NCBI RefSeq assembly: GCF_003050785.1
Contig: NZ_QAOH01000012.1
Location: forward strand, 49,396-113,395
Origin: Celeribacter persicus
GTDB taxonomy: Bacteria; Pseudomonadota; Alphaproteobacteria; Rhodobacterales; Rhodobacteraceae
Length of the DNA stretch: 64,000 nt
Reading direction: 5' to 3'
How positions within the stretch are numbered: the first letter of the stretch is position 1; every line of letters starts with the position of its first letter. The notes beneath the pieces are model-generated. The model searched no databases, was not told where the DNA came from, and saw only the letters and a list, made by a program, of their open reading frames with translations. Shown one piece after another: positions 8,361 to 15,649 of the stretch. The position numbers were made by a program, and so were the translations under genes.

Positions 8361-9143
8361 TTATTCGGAAAGGCGGGTGAAATCGTTCTCGACAGGTGCG
8401 TCTCCCATCTCGGCGACCTCGGCGTAAATGCTCATGAGGCGGGCGTGTTCGCGGCCAAAGGCATCGGAGCCGCCGCCGCGTTCCTCTTCGGACAGCTCGA
8501 TCTGCGTGTCTTCGGCGATGCGGCCCGGATTGGCCTTGAGCACCAGCACCCGATCCGCCATGCGCACCGCCTCACCCACGTCATGGGTCACGATCACGAG
8601 CGTCAGGCCAAGGTCCTTGGCGATCTTGCGCACGTCCTGCTGAAGCGAGCGGCGGGTGAAGGCATCAAGCGCAGAGAAGGGCTCGTCGAGCAAAAGCATC
8701 TCCGGGCGCGGCGCCAGAGAGCGGGCCAAGGCGACACGCTGTTGCTGACCGCCGGACAATTCCTGCGCGTTGCGATCCGCAAAGGCGCCCAGATCGACAA
8801 GGTCAAGGACCTCCGGCACGCGTTTGGCGATCTCGTAGCTGCGACGGGTGAACTTAAGGCCAAGCCCTGCGTTCTGCGCCACGGTCATCCATGGGTAAAG
8901 CGACGGCGCCTGAAACATCATCACCCATTTCGGGGAAGGATGTTCAACCACATTGCCATTGATCACCACCTGCCCCTCGGACGGATGCGTGAGGCCCGCG
9001 AGCATGTGCAACAAGGTAGATTTACCACAGCCGGAGCGGCCAAGAAGGGCCACGACCTCACCCTGATGAATTTCGAAATCCATGTCCTCAAGCACATGAC
9101 CATCAGCCCTGCGATAGCTGTGGCTCAGCCCTTTGACCGCCAC
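8361..9143 (-). CDS. ABC transporter ATP-binding protein (NrtD/SsuB/CynD type), disturbed 5' end
   Basis: The 260-residue frame given starts at GTG 9143. Walker A is GRSGCGKST (35-43), the signature is LSGGQQQR (129-136) and Walker B is MLLLDEP (149-155), so the nucleotide-binding domain is complete. However, the only ATG with a good ribosome site is at 9267 (GGAG nine bases before it). That frame is thrown off by a perfect 28-bp tandem duplication at 9193-9250. With one repeat unit removed, 9267 to 8361 is a continuous 292-codon frame. As it stands, translation must start at GTG 9143, which has no obvious RBS, or production is low. It powers the adjacent importer. It is the first gene of the operon. 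Confidence 0.8.
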   Translation of the reverse strand: MAVKGLSHSYRRADGHVLEDMDFEIHQGEVVALLGRSGCGKSTLLHMLAGLTHPSEGQVVINGNVVEHPSPKWVMMFQAPSLYPWMTVAQNAGLGLKFTRRSYEIAKRVPEVLDLVDLGAFADRNAQELSGGQQQRVALARSLAPRPEMLLLDEPFSALDAFTRRSLQQDVRKIAKDLGLTLVIVTHDVGEAVRMADRVLVLKANPGRIAEDTQIELSEEERGGGSDAFGREHARLMSIYAEVAEMGDAPVENDFTRLSE

Positions 9144-9192
9144 ATGCGCACCGATAATAACACGCGGGTGCGCCGGCTCCTGCGCCTGTCCA

Positions 9193-9250
9193 TCGGACGG
9201 CTGGGAAGGGGTCTGATCTTTCGGACGGCTGGGAAGGGGTCTGATCTTTC
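9193..9250. repeat. perfect 28-bp tandem duplication at the start of the ATPase gene
   Basis: Bases 9193-9220 are repeated exactly at 9221-9248, and two further bases (TC) continue the period. Unit length 28 is not a multiple of three, so it shifts the reading frame between the SD-preceded ATGs at 9267 and 9252 and the ATPase domain. Loss of one unit would restore a single open frame. Confidence 0.95.
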
Positions 9251-9267
9251 ATTTTGGTCACGGCCAT

Positions 9268-9694
9268 CTCTTCTCACTCCGGGCTGTTTGCACAAACTGC
9301 ACAAACCGTTCTGTCTTATCGAGATGCAAAGATGAGCCAGCCGTCAACACCCGAATGTCGGAAAAGGTGACTCTTATTTTCCTGCTCAAATATTCAGCAA
9401 AAATTGAGGTAGACTGCTCGCATCTGGGCAATATTGATCGAATGTCGCCCTCAAAACCCGCTCAAAACCCCCGCACCTGCAAGATTGTCGCACCTGAGAA
9501 TCCCACCCGCAACAATAGACAGAGCTGTCTTGTTTTTTTGCGATATATATGAGAGGGAGATTTAAGACATGTGCCGGAGGGCGATTCCCCCATCCGGCGC
9601 GCACATATTGCGTTCAGATTGCCGGAGACCCGAGATGGAAGACAGCCCACAGGACTTCTGCTCCCTGCAAACTTCCGATTGGAGCTTTGCCGCG
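9268..9694. promoter_or_regulatory. divergent intergenic region between ABC operon and tetR
   Basis: No gene is supported in these 427 bases. The region is visibly AT-richer than its flanks and holds the promoters of both the minus-strand transporter operon and the plus-strand tetR gene. The frames at 9355-9552 and 9386-9604 have no RBS and no recognisable protein. A palindrome at 9517-9530 is the best operator candidate. Confidence 0.6.
9517..9530. promoter_or_regulatory. palindrome, candidate TetR-family operator
   Basis: AGACAG-AG-CTGTCT is a perfect 6-bp-arm palindrome in the divergent region upstream of the tetR-family gene. Such regulators commonly bind short palindromes in their own promoter region. 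No second copy was noticed. Confidence 0.4.
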
Positions 9695-10264
9695 ATGGAG
9701 CCGAAAACCGCGCGCGACAAAATCATGACAGCGGCCTCGCATCTGTTTTGCAACCATGGCTTCGCCGCCACCGGGATCGACACGATCCTGACCCGCGCCG
9801 GGACCGCAAAAGCGACGCTTTATCATCATTTCAAATCGAAAGAGGATTTGATCGCCGCCGTGCTGGAAGCCGAGGGCAACACATGGCGCAACTGGTTCTT
9901 TGGCCGCCTCGCCGCCGTCGAGGGCCCGGCACGCACCCGGATGCTGGCGGTGTTCGATGTGCTCGAAGACTGGTTCTCAGATCCGGGCTTTTACGGCTGC
10001 CCGTTCATCAATGCGGTGGCGGAATTCGACACGGGCAATGATGCGGTGCGCAAAGCCGCCGAAAAACACAAGGAACACATCCTGACATGGCTCAAGGCGC
10101 AGGCGATCGAGCTTAAAGTGCCCGATGTGACCGAAACCGCGCGCTCTTTCGCCGTGTTGCTCGATGGCGCCATCGTCGCCGCCCAGCACACCCGCGATCC
10201 GAGCTTTGCACGCACCGCCAAACACATGGCCGAACATCATCTGGATGCCGTCCAAAAGGCGTAA
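9695..10264 (+). CDS. TetR/AcrR family transcriptional regulator
   Basis: The protein has 189 residues starting MEPKTARDKIM, chosen because a GGAG lies ten bases before this ATG and the TetR fold begins directly after it. The open frame upstream adds 42 residues without similarity. The N-terminal helix-turn-helix is clear (GIDTILTRAGTAKATLYHHF, then KSKEDLI). The C-terminal half is the variable ligand-binding domain and includes ARSFAVLLDGAIVAAQ. It is transcribed away from the cyanase/ABC operon, so it is the likely local repressor. The ligand is unknown. Confidence 0.9.
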   Translation: MEPKTARDKIMTAASHLFCNHGFAATGIDTILTRAGTAKATLYHHFKSKEDLIAAVLEAEGNTWRNWFFGRLAAVEGPARTRMLAVFDVLEDWFSDPGFYGCPFINAVAEFDTGNDAVRKAAEKHKEHILTWLKAQAIELKVPDVTETARSFAVLLDGAIVAAQHTRDPSFARTAKHMAEHHLDAVQKA

Positions 10265-10303
10265 GCCCCTTGGAAATTTCCGAAACCTGCCTTGACCCCC
10301 CCC

Positions 10304-10330
10304 CTGCCTGTATATACACCGTATAGGCAG
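10304..10330. promoter_or_regulatory. imperfect inverted repeat upstream of the RHH/ParA pair
   Basis: CTGCCTGTATA faces TATAGGCAG across a 7-base gap. The arms CTGCC/GGCAG and TATA/TATA pair, with two unpaired bases on the left. It lies 38 bp before the RHH gene and is a candidate autoregulatory operator. Confidence 0.4.
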
Positions 10331-10367
10331 ACAATGACGATGGCCATGGCGTGGCCAAGGGGTAGGC

Positions 10368-10532
10368 ATGGCGCCGAAAAATAAAAAAGACAGCTCGCTG
10401 ATCATCCGCCTGCCCAAGGAGGACCGCGACGCCTTTGTGGCGCTTTGCGAAGAGATGGACACCTCCGCCTCCCGCGAGCTGCGCGACCATATCCGCAAGT
10501 TTTTGAAGAAGAATTCCAAGAAAGGATCGTAA
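10368..10532 (+). CDS. small ribbon-helix-helix (Arc/CopG-like) protein
   Basis: This 54-residue protein starts at an ATG preceded by AAGGGG at five bases' spacing. The sequence LIIRLPKEDRDAFVALCEEM followed by DTSASRELRDHIRKFLKK has the beta-strand, helix, helix pattern of ribbon-helix-helix DNA-binding proteins, with a Lys-rich N-terminal arm and C-terminus. It ends three bases before the ParA-like gene. Small RHH proteins serve as the DNA-binding partner of some ParA ATPases, so the pair may be a chromosomal positioning or partition-like module. An antitoxin is less likely because no toxin is seen. An inverted repeat upstream could be its operator. Confidence 0.75.
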   Translation: MAPKNKKDSSLIIRLPKEDRDAFVALCEEMDTSASRELRDHIRKFLKKNSKKGS

Positions 10533-10535
10533 GCC

Positions 10536-11165
10536 GTGAAGACACTTCTCGTTGCCAACAGCAAGGGTGGATCCGGCAAGACGATGACAGCCATCACACT
10601 TGCCGCGGCTCTGCGTGCGAACGGCAAACGGGTCGCCATCGCCGATGCCGACCCGCAGCAATCCGCGCGGATGTGGGGCAAACGGCGCTCGGCCTATGCC
10701 GCGCATATTCCGGTGTTGAACTGGTCCGGGGAGGCGCGCCCTTCGGTGCCGGGAAAGACCGACTGGCTGGTGATCGACAGCGGTGCGGGACTTGAAAGCA
10801 CAGCGGCGAAAGCGCTTTTGAAGGACGCCGATGTGATGATTACCCCGGTCATGGCCTCGATGTTCGATGAGTTGGCCATCAAGGCCTTCCTCAAATCCCT
10901 GCGCGATCTGAAACGCATCCGCAAGGACAAGGTCGACATCATGCCCATCGGTTCACGCATCGACCCGCGGCGCAAGGACGCGCGGCTGCTCAAGGAGTTT
11001 CTCGAAGCCAACGGGCAGGAGCTTGTGACAATGATTTCCGAACGCGCCGCCTATATCGACCTCGCCCGCGAAGGTCTGTCGATTTTCGACCAGTCGCAAG
11101 CGAAATACACCCCCATGAAGGCACAGTGGCAACCGGTACTCAAACGCATAGGCGTCAAACTCTGA
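10536..11165 (+). CDS. ParA/MinD-like ATPase
   Basis: The protein has 209 residues with a GTG start; AAAGGA lies about ten bases upstream at the end of the RHH gene. The deviant Walker A motif KGGSGKT is present (Lys10 and Lys15), followed by IADADPQQSARMW and the switch/Walker B strand WLVIDSGAG. It is a short orphan ParA of the type that dimerises with ATP on DNA or a surface and positions cargo. No parB or parS cluster is visible, and the partner is probably the RHH protein encoded just before it. The region does not otherwise look like a plasmid. Confidence 0.9.
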   Translation: MKTLLVANSKGGSGKTMTAITLAAALRANGKRVAIADADPQQSARMWGKRRSAYAAHIPVLNWSGEARPSVPGKTDWLVIDSGAGLESTAAKALLKDADVMITPVMASMFDELAIKAFLKSLRDLKRIRKDKVDIMPIGSRIDPRRKDARLLKEFLEANGQELVTMISERAAYIDLAREGLSIFDQSQAKYTPMKAQWQPVLKRIGVKL

Positions 11166-11290
11166 CGCGCGCCCTGCCTCTATGATTTCTTGGGCTGGCT
11201 CTAAAAAACGGACCTGACAGGCGCTCGGCAATCTGTCACGGATAGGTCACATCGGGGCTCTAAAGAGAACCCTAGACTTTGGAGCCTGCC

Positions 11291-12226
11291 ATGATCCCCA
11301 CCGCCTTCACCGCCCCCGGCCGTTTCTGGCGCGGCAACCTGCACACCCATTCGGCCCTCTCCGATGGCTGTCTTGAGCCCGCCGAAGTCTGCCGCCGCTA
11401 CAAGGCGGAGGGCTATGACTTCATCGCCCTGACCGATCATTTCATCGGTATGTATGGTTACCCGCTGGCCGACACGCTGCCGTTTCGCGAGGAAGGCTTC
11501 ACCACGCTTCTGGGGGCCGAACTGCATTCCGGGGCGATGGAGAATGGCGAGCTGTGGCATATTCTGGCGGTCGGTCTGCCCGCCGATTTCGCCCCATCTA
11601 ATTCTCCGGGCTTCCTGCCCGTCGAGGATCAGGAAAGCGGGCCGGAGATTGCCCGGCGTGCGCGTGAGGCCGGAGCGTTTGTTGCCGTCGCCCACCCGCA
11701 ATGGTCGGGGATGAGCCTTGCGGATGCCCGCTCCCTCGACGCCGCTCATGCGGTGGAGATTTACAACCATGGCTGCGCCATGGGCTGTGACCGTGCGGAC
11801 GGGGCGTTCTATGCCGATCTTCTGCTCTCCGAAGGGCGCGATCTGACGCTGATCGCCACAGATGATGCGCATTTCACCGAACCCGATCATTTCGGCGGCT
11901 GGGTCATGGTCAAATCCAAAGAACTGACGCCTGACGCCCTGCTCGACGCCCTCAAGCGTGGCGATTTCTACAGTTCGCAAGGGCCAGAACTGCGCCATGT
12001 CGAGGCCACGGCAGGCCGTGTTGTGGTGGATTGCAGCGCCGTCTCCTCGGTCATCGTGCAGGGTCATGGCACGGCGGCGACGGCCATTCATGGCCAAAGC
12101 CTGACCCGTACCGAAGTGCCCCTGCCCCGGCTGTACAACAGCCCCTGGCTGCGCGTCACGGTGATCGACCGATCCGGCAAACGGGCATGGTCCAATCCGA
12201 TCCCGAACCCCGGTTTCGTCGGCTGA
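11291..12226 (+). CDS. PHP-domain metal-dependent phosphoesterase (CehA/McbA-like)
   Basis: The protein has 311 residues. The ATG at 11291 has a GGAG six bases upstream and is preferred over a TTG twelve bases earlier. PHP motifs are in order: RGNLHTHSALSDG (His18, His20, Asp25), FIALTDHF, VAHPQWSG, VEIYNHG and LIATDDAHF. These supply metal ligands. The arrangement is typical of CehA/McbA-type PHP hydrolases and not of DNA polymerase-associated PHP domains. The substrate is unknown, phosphoester or carbamate hydrolysis being known in the group. It stands alone between parA and the convergent ridA gene. No signal peptide is seen. Confidence 0.88.
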   Translation: MIPTAFTAPGRFWRGNLHTHSALSDGCLEPAEVCRRYKAEGYDFIALTDHFIGMYGYPLADTLPFREEGFTTLLGAELHSGAMENGELWHILAVGLPADFAPSNSPGFLPVEDQESGPEIARRAREAGAFVAVAHPQWSGMSLADARSLDAAHAVEIYNHGCAMGCDRADGAFYADLLLSEGRDLTLIATDDAHFTEPDHFGGWVMVKSKELTPDALLDALKRGDFYSSQGPELRHVEATAGRVVVDCSAVSSVIVQGHGTAATAIHGQSLTRTEVPLPRLYNSPWLRVTVIDRSGKRAWSNPIPNPGFVG

Positions 12227-12268
12227 CCCCGAAATAGCGCTGAAAAAACAGGCAACTTGCGTTCTGCG

Positions 12269-12664
12269 TCAGACCGGAGCGACGGCGGTCACCTCGACCT
12301 CGACCCTGAATTCTTCACGGGTAAATCCGGTGACGATGATCAGGGTCGAAGCGGGTTTGACCGTCACTTCGGCGAGCCAGGCATCCCGCACCGCCATATA
12401 GATCGGAAAATCCTCGCGTTGCGTCACGAAAGCGCTGATGCGGATCACGTCGTCACGCCCCGCGCCCGCCTCGGCGAGAATGGCGTCGATATTGGCGAAA
12501 CACTGTTCTGCCTGTGCTTTAACGCCTTCCGGACAACTACCGTCAGGGGCGAGTCCCAACTGCCCCGAGGTCACGATGACCCGCCCCCCGGACGGCCCCA
12601 TGACGCCGTGATTATAGGCCCCGAAAGGAGCGGCGATAGCGGCGGGGGTCAGGGGGGTCTTCAT
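12269..12664 (-). CDS. RidA family (YjgF/YER057c/UK114) protein
   Basis: The protein has 131 residues, the usual RidA length. The family pattern is present: GAYNHGVMGPSGGRVIVTSGQ near the start, EQCFANIDAILAEAGAGRDDVIRISAFV in the middle, and PASTLIIVTGFTREEFRVEVEVTAVA at the end. The conserved Arg of true RidA imine deaminases (in the C-terminal R-x-x-x-E/VE segment) is not in its usual context, so it is probably one of the Rid1-7-like paralogues. It is divergent from the NMT1-type ABC operon and may detoxify or hydrolyse an imine or enamine arising in that pathway. Confidence 0.85.
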   Translation of the reverse strand: MKTPLTPAAIAAPFGAYNHGVMGPSGGRVIVTSGQLGLAPDGSCPEGVKAQAEQCFANIDAILAEAGAGRDDVIRISAFVTQREDFPIYMAVRDAWLAEVTVKPASTLIIVTGFTREEFRVEVEVTAVAPV

Positions 12665-12735
12665 GATCTGGGGCCTTTGGTTCGAGATTCGTTTGTCGCC
12701 CTTTCCTCATGCCATTTTGCGACGGGAACGGTCCT

Positions 12736-12749
12736 CATTGTGTACAATG
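12736..12749. promoter_or_regulatory. palindrome, candidate GntR-type operator
   Basis: CATTGT-GT-ACAATG is a perfect palindrome in the 255-bp divergent space between ridA and the importer operon. Its TTGT...ACAA core resembles operators of FadR/VanR-type GntR regulators. No such regulator is encoded next to it. Confidence 0.4.
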
Positions 12750-12919
12750 TCGCATCCGATTTTGCTGCTATGCGCATGAATATTGACCACACAGCCAGAT
12801 TTCTGCCCCCAAATTGGGCATTTGGAGATTGTATGCAATTTCCCGCAACTCCCCCCTGTGCCTCCCCCCCGATGGTTTCGCTAACGTGGTCTGCGGAATT
12901 TCACCCACGGAGAATTTAC

Positions 12920-13915
12920 ATGACCATGACACGCGTTCTCGCGGGGCTTGCCCTTGCCGCGACCACTTCCACCGCAGCCTTCGCTGCGGACCTCACGCCG
13001 GTGTCCTTCGGCACCAACTGGCTGGCTCAGGCCGAGCACGGCGGTTACTATCAGGCCGTCGCCGACGGCACCTATGCCGCCTGCGGACTCGACGTGACGA
13101 TCCAGCCGGGCGGCCCGCAGGTCAACAACCGCGCGCTGATGATGGCCGACAAGATCCAGTTCCACATGGGCGGTGATCTTCTTCAGGCATTCAACGCCGC
13201 CAAGGAAGGCATCCCGGTCGTCGCCGTGGCTGCCACCTTCCAGAAGCACCCGCAGGTGATCATCGCGCATCCGGGCAAGGCGAAGACCTTTGAGGATCTG
13301 AAAAACCTGACGCTGCTGATTGGCGACAACGGCTTTGCCTCCTACTATCAGTGGATGATCGCGGCCTATGGTTTCACCGCCGAGCAGCGTCAGCCCTACA
13401 CGTTCAACCCGGCGCCCTTCCTCGCCGATGAGAACATGGCGATGCAGGGTTACCTGTCCTCCGAGCCCTATGTGATCGAGAAAGAGGGCGGCTTCACCCC
13501 CGACGTCTTCCTGATCGCCGATGCAGGCTATTCGACCTACGCCACCACGATCGAAACCATGCAGAAGACGATCGACGAAACCCCTGAGGCAGTAAAATGT
13601 TTCGTCGATGGCTCTGCGATCGGCTGGTACAACTACCTCTATAACGACAACTCGGCGGCGAACGAGATGATCATGGCGGATAACCCCGACATGACGCAGG
13701 ACAAGATCGACTTCGCCATCGAGAAGATGAAATCCGAGGGTATCGTCGACAGCGGCGACGCGCTTGAGCTTGGCATCGGCGCGATGACCGACGAGAAAAT
13801 CAAGGACTTCTACGACAAGATGGTCGACGCCGGTGTCATCGAAGCGGGGCTGGATTATTCCTCCGCCTATACGCTCGAATTCACCAACCAGAAAGTCGGC
13901 ATGGACCTGAAATAA
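12920..13915 (+). CDS. ABC transporter substrate-binding protein, NMT1/THI5-like
   Basis: The protein has 331 residues. The ATG at 12920 has GGAG seven bases upstream; the open frame before it is antisense to ridA. A Sec signal peptide runs to AFA about residue 22. The mature part is of the NMT1/THI5 family (LTPVSFGTNWLAQAEHGGYYQAVADGTY), which binds pyrimidine-type thiamine precursors and other small compounds in the periplasm. A stem-loop follows the gene before the ATPase, a common way to keep more message for the binding protein. The enzymes downstream suggest a pyrimidine-like or other N-heterocyclic substrate. Confidence 0.9.
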   Translation: MTMTRVLAGLALAATTSTAAFAADLTPVSFGTNWLAQAEHGGYYQAVADGTYAACGLDVTIQPGGPQVNNRALMMADKIQFHMGGDLLQAFNAAKEGIPVVAVAATFQKHPQVIIAHPGKAKTFEDLKNLTLLIGDNGFASYYQWMIAAYGFTAEQRQPYTFNPAPFLADENMAMQGYLSSEPYVIEKEGGFTPDVFLIADAGYSTYATTIETMQKTIDETPEAVKCFVDGSAIGWYNYLYNDNSAANEMIMADNPDMTQDKIDFAIEKMKSEGIVDSGDALELGIGAMTDEKIKDFYDKMVDAGVIEAGLDYSSAYTLEFTNQKVGMDLK

Positions 13916-13934
13916 GGTCCACCGGACACGACAC

Positions 13935-13960
13935 GCGGGGGCGGCATTTTCCGGCCCCGC
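13935..13960 (+). other. inter-cistronic stem-loop after the binding-protein gene
   Basis: A 10-bp stem with one mismatch (GCGGGGGCGG / CCGGCCCCGC, six-base loop) has no T-run. It is probably a 3' mRNA-protecting hairpin between the binding-protein and ATPase genes. Confidence 0.4.
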
Positions 13961-13983
13961 CGATCAGGACGCGAAAGACGCAC

Positions 13984-14790
13984 ATGACCCCTCCCACCTC
14001 CATCCCTCCCATGGGCCAGCGCGCAAAGCTTTTGGACATGTCCAACGTGGACAAGGTTTTCAACGGCAATGTCGTGGCGCTCAAGGATATGAACCTGACC
14101 GTCAACCAAGGCGACTTCATTTCGCTTCTGGGCCCTTCCGGCTGTGGCAAATCCACGGCGCTGCGGTTGATTTCCGGGCTGATGCGCCCGACCTCCGGCC
14201 ATATCACCTGGGATGGCGGGATGAAGAGCGGCGATCTGGGCGTGGTGTTTCAGGAACCCACCCTGATGCCATGGGCGACGGTGGAACAGAACGTCTGGCT
14301 GCCCTTCCGGCTACGCGGTAAATCTCTGGTGCAGGTGCAGGACGAGATCATGTGGGCACTCAATATGGTTGGCCTGGAGAAATTCCAGAAAAGCTACCCG
14401 CGCGAGCTTTCCGGCGGAATGAAAATGCGGGTGTCGATTGCCCGCGCGCTGGTGACCGAACCGCGGCTGATCCTGATGGACGAACCTTTCGCCGCGCTCG
14501 ACGAGATCACCCGTCACAAGCTGAACAACGACCTTCTGGAGTTGCGCGAAAAGCTCAAATGCACGGTGATTTTCGTGACCCATTCGGTGTTCGAGAGCGT
14601 ATTCCTGTCGGATCGCATCGTCGTCATGGCGGCGCGCCCCGGTCGGGTCTCCTCCGAGGTCACCGTCGATGCGCCCTACCCGCGCACCGAGGAATTCCGC
14701 ACCTCCGCAGACTATGCGGAGCTGTGCCGCAAGGCGTCCGACGCGCTGCATGCGGCAATGAATGAACATGGCGCGAGGGCCTCGGCATGA
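13984..14790 (+). CDS. ABC transporter ATP-binding protein
   Basis: The protein has 268 residues. Walker A is GPSGCGKST, the signature is LSGGMKMRVSIARAL and Walker B is LILMDEPFAALDE, followed by the H-loop VIFVTHSVFE. It belongs to the nitrate/sulfonate/NMT1 importer group (NrtD/SsuB/ThiZ-like). It lies between its binding protein and permease genes, and its stop overlaps the permease start (ATGA). It energises uptake of the substrate bound by the NMT1/THI5-like protein at the inner membrane. Confidence 0.93.
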   Translation: MTPPTSIPPMGQRAKLLDMSNVDKVFNGNVVALKDMNLTVNQGDFISLLGPSGCGKSTALRLISGLMRPTSGHITWDGGMKSGDLGVVFQEPTLMPWATVEQNVWLPFRLRGKSLVQVQDEIMWALNMVGLEKFQKSYPRELSGGMKMRVSIARALVTEPRLILMDEPFAALDEITRHKLNNDLLELREKLKCTVIFVTHSVFESVFLSDRIVVMAARPGRVSSEVTVDAPYPRTEEFRTSADYAELCRKASDALHAAMNEHGARASA

Positions 14791-15641
14791 GCACGACAGA
14801 TATGAATATGGCCCCCGTGGTCGATGAAGAAGAACTCCGCTACGCCCGCGCGCAAAAACGCGAGAAGGTCGCCAAATGGGTGTTGCCCGTGGTGGTGATC
14901 GCTCTGGCGATTTTTCTCTGGGACCGCATCGTGGTGTGGAACAACATCCCGCACTATATTCTTCCGGGGCCGGGCGTGGTTCTTGAAACCCTGATCAAGG
15001 ACTGGGGGATGCTGTCCTCGGCCCTCATGGTGACGCTCAAGATCACTTTGGCCGCTTTGGCCGTCGCAGTGATCGGCGGCGTGGGGCTTGCGATCCTCTT
15101 CACCCAGTCGCGCTATTTCGAGATGTCGTTCTACCCTTTTGCGGTGATCCTTCAGGTGACGCCGGTCGTGTCCATCGCGCCGCTGATCTTCATCTATGTG
15201 GACAACCGGCTGGCCGCACTTCTCTTGTGCGCCTGGATCGTGGCCTTCTTCCCGATCCTGTCGAACACCACGCTGGGCCTCAATTCGACCGATCACAACC
15301 TGCGCGATCTCTATAAAATCTACGGCGCCACGCGCTGGCAGCGGCTGCGTTACCTGCAACTGCCCACCGCTCTGCCCTATTTCCTCGGCGGTCTGCGCAT
15401 CGCCGGTGGTCTGTCGCTGATCGGGGCCGTGGTCGCGGAATATGTCGCGGGCACTGGCGGCATCGGATCGGGGCTCGCTTTCCGCATCCTTGAAGCTGGA
15501 TATCGTCTCAACATTCCGCGCATGTTCGCGGCGCTTCTTCTGATCGCGGCCACAGGTGTCGTGATCTTCACCGCAGCCTCTCTGCTATCCCATGCATTGC
15601 TGCACAAATGGCACGAAAGTGCGATCAAACGGGAGTCATAA
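14787..15641 (+). CDS. ABC transporter permease
   Basis: The protein has 284 residues with about six membrane helices, starting with a cytoplasmic tail of about 30 charged residues. The ATPase-contact loop is present (YKIYGATRWQRLRYLQLPTALPYFLGGLRIAGGLSLIGAVVAEYVAG). It is of the NrtB/SsuC/ThiX type. It is translationally coupled to the ATPase gene and followed after 8 bp by the amidohydrolase gene, so transport and catabolism appear to share one transcript. Confidence 0.92.
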   Translation: MSTTDMNMAPVVDEEELRYARAQKREKVAKWVLPVVVIALAIFLWDRIVVWNNIPHYILPGPGVVLETLIKDWGMLSSALMVTLKITLAALAVAVIGGVGLAILFTQSRYFEMSFYPFAVILQVTPVVSIAPLIFIYVDNRLAALLLCAWIVAFFPILSNTTLGLNSTDHNLRDLYKIYGATRWQRLRYLQLPTALPYFLGGLRIAGGLSLIGAVVAEYVAGTGGIGSGLAFRILEAGYRLNIPRMFAALLLIAATGVVIFTAASLLSHALLHKWHESAIKRES

Positions 15642-15649
15642 GGACCTAT

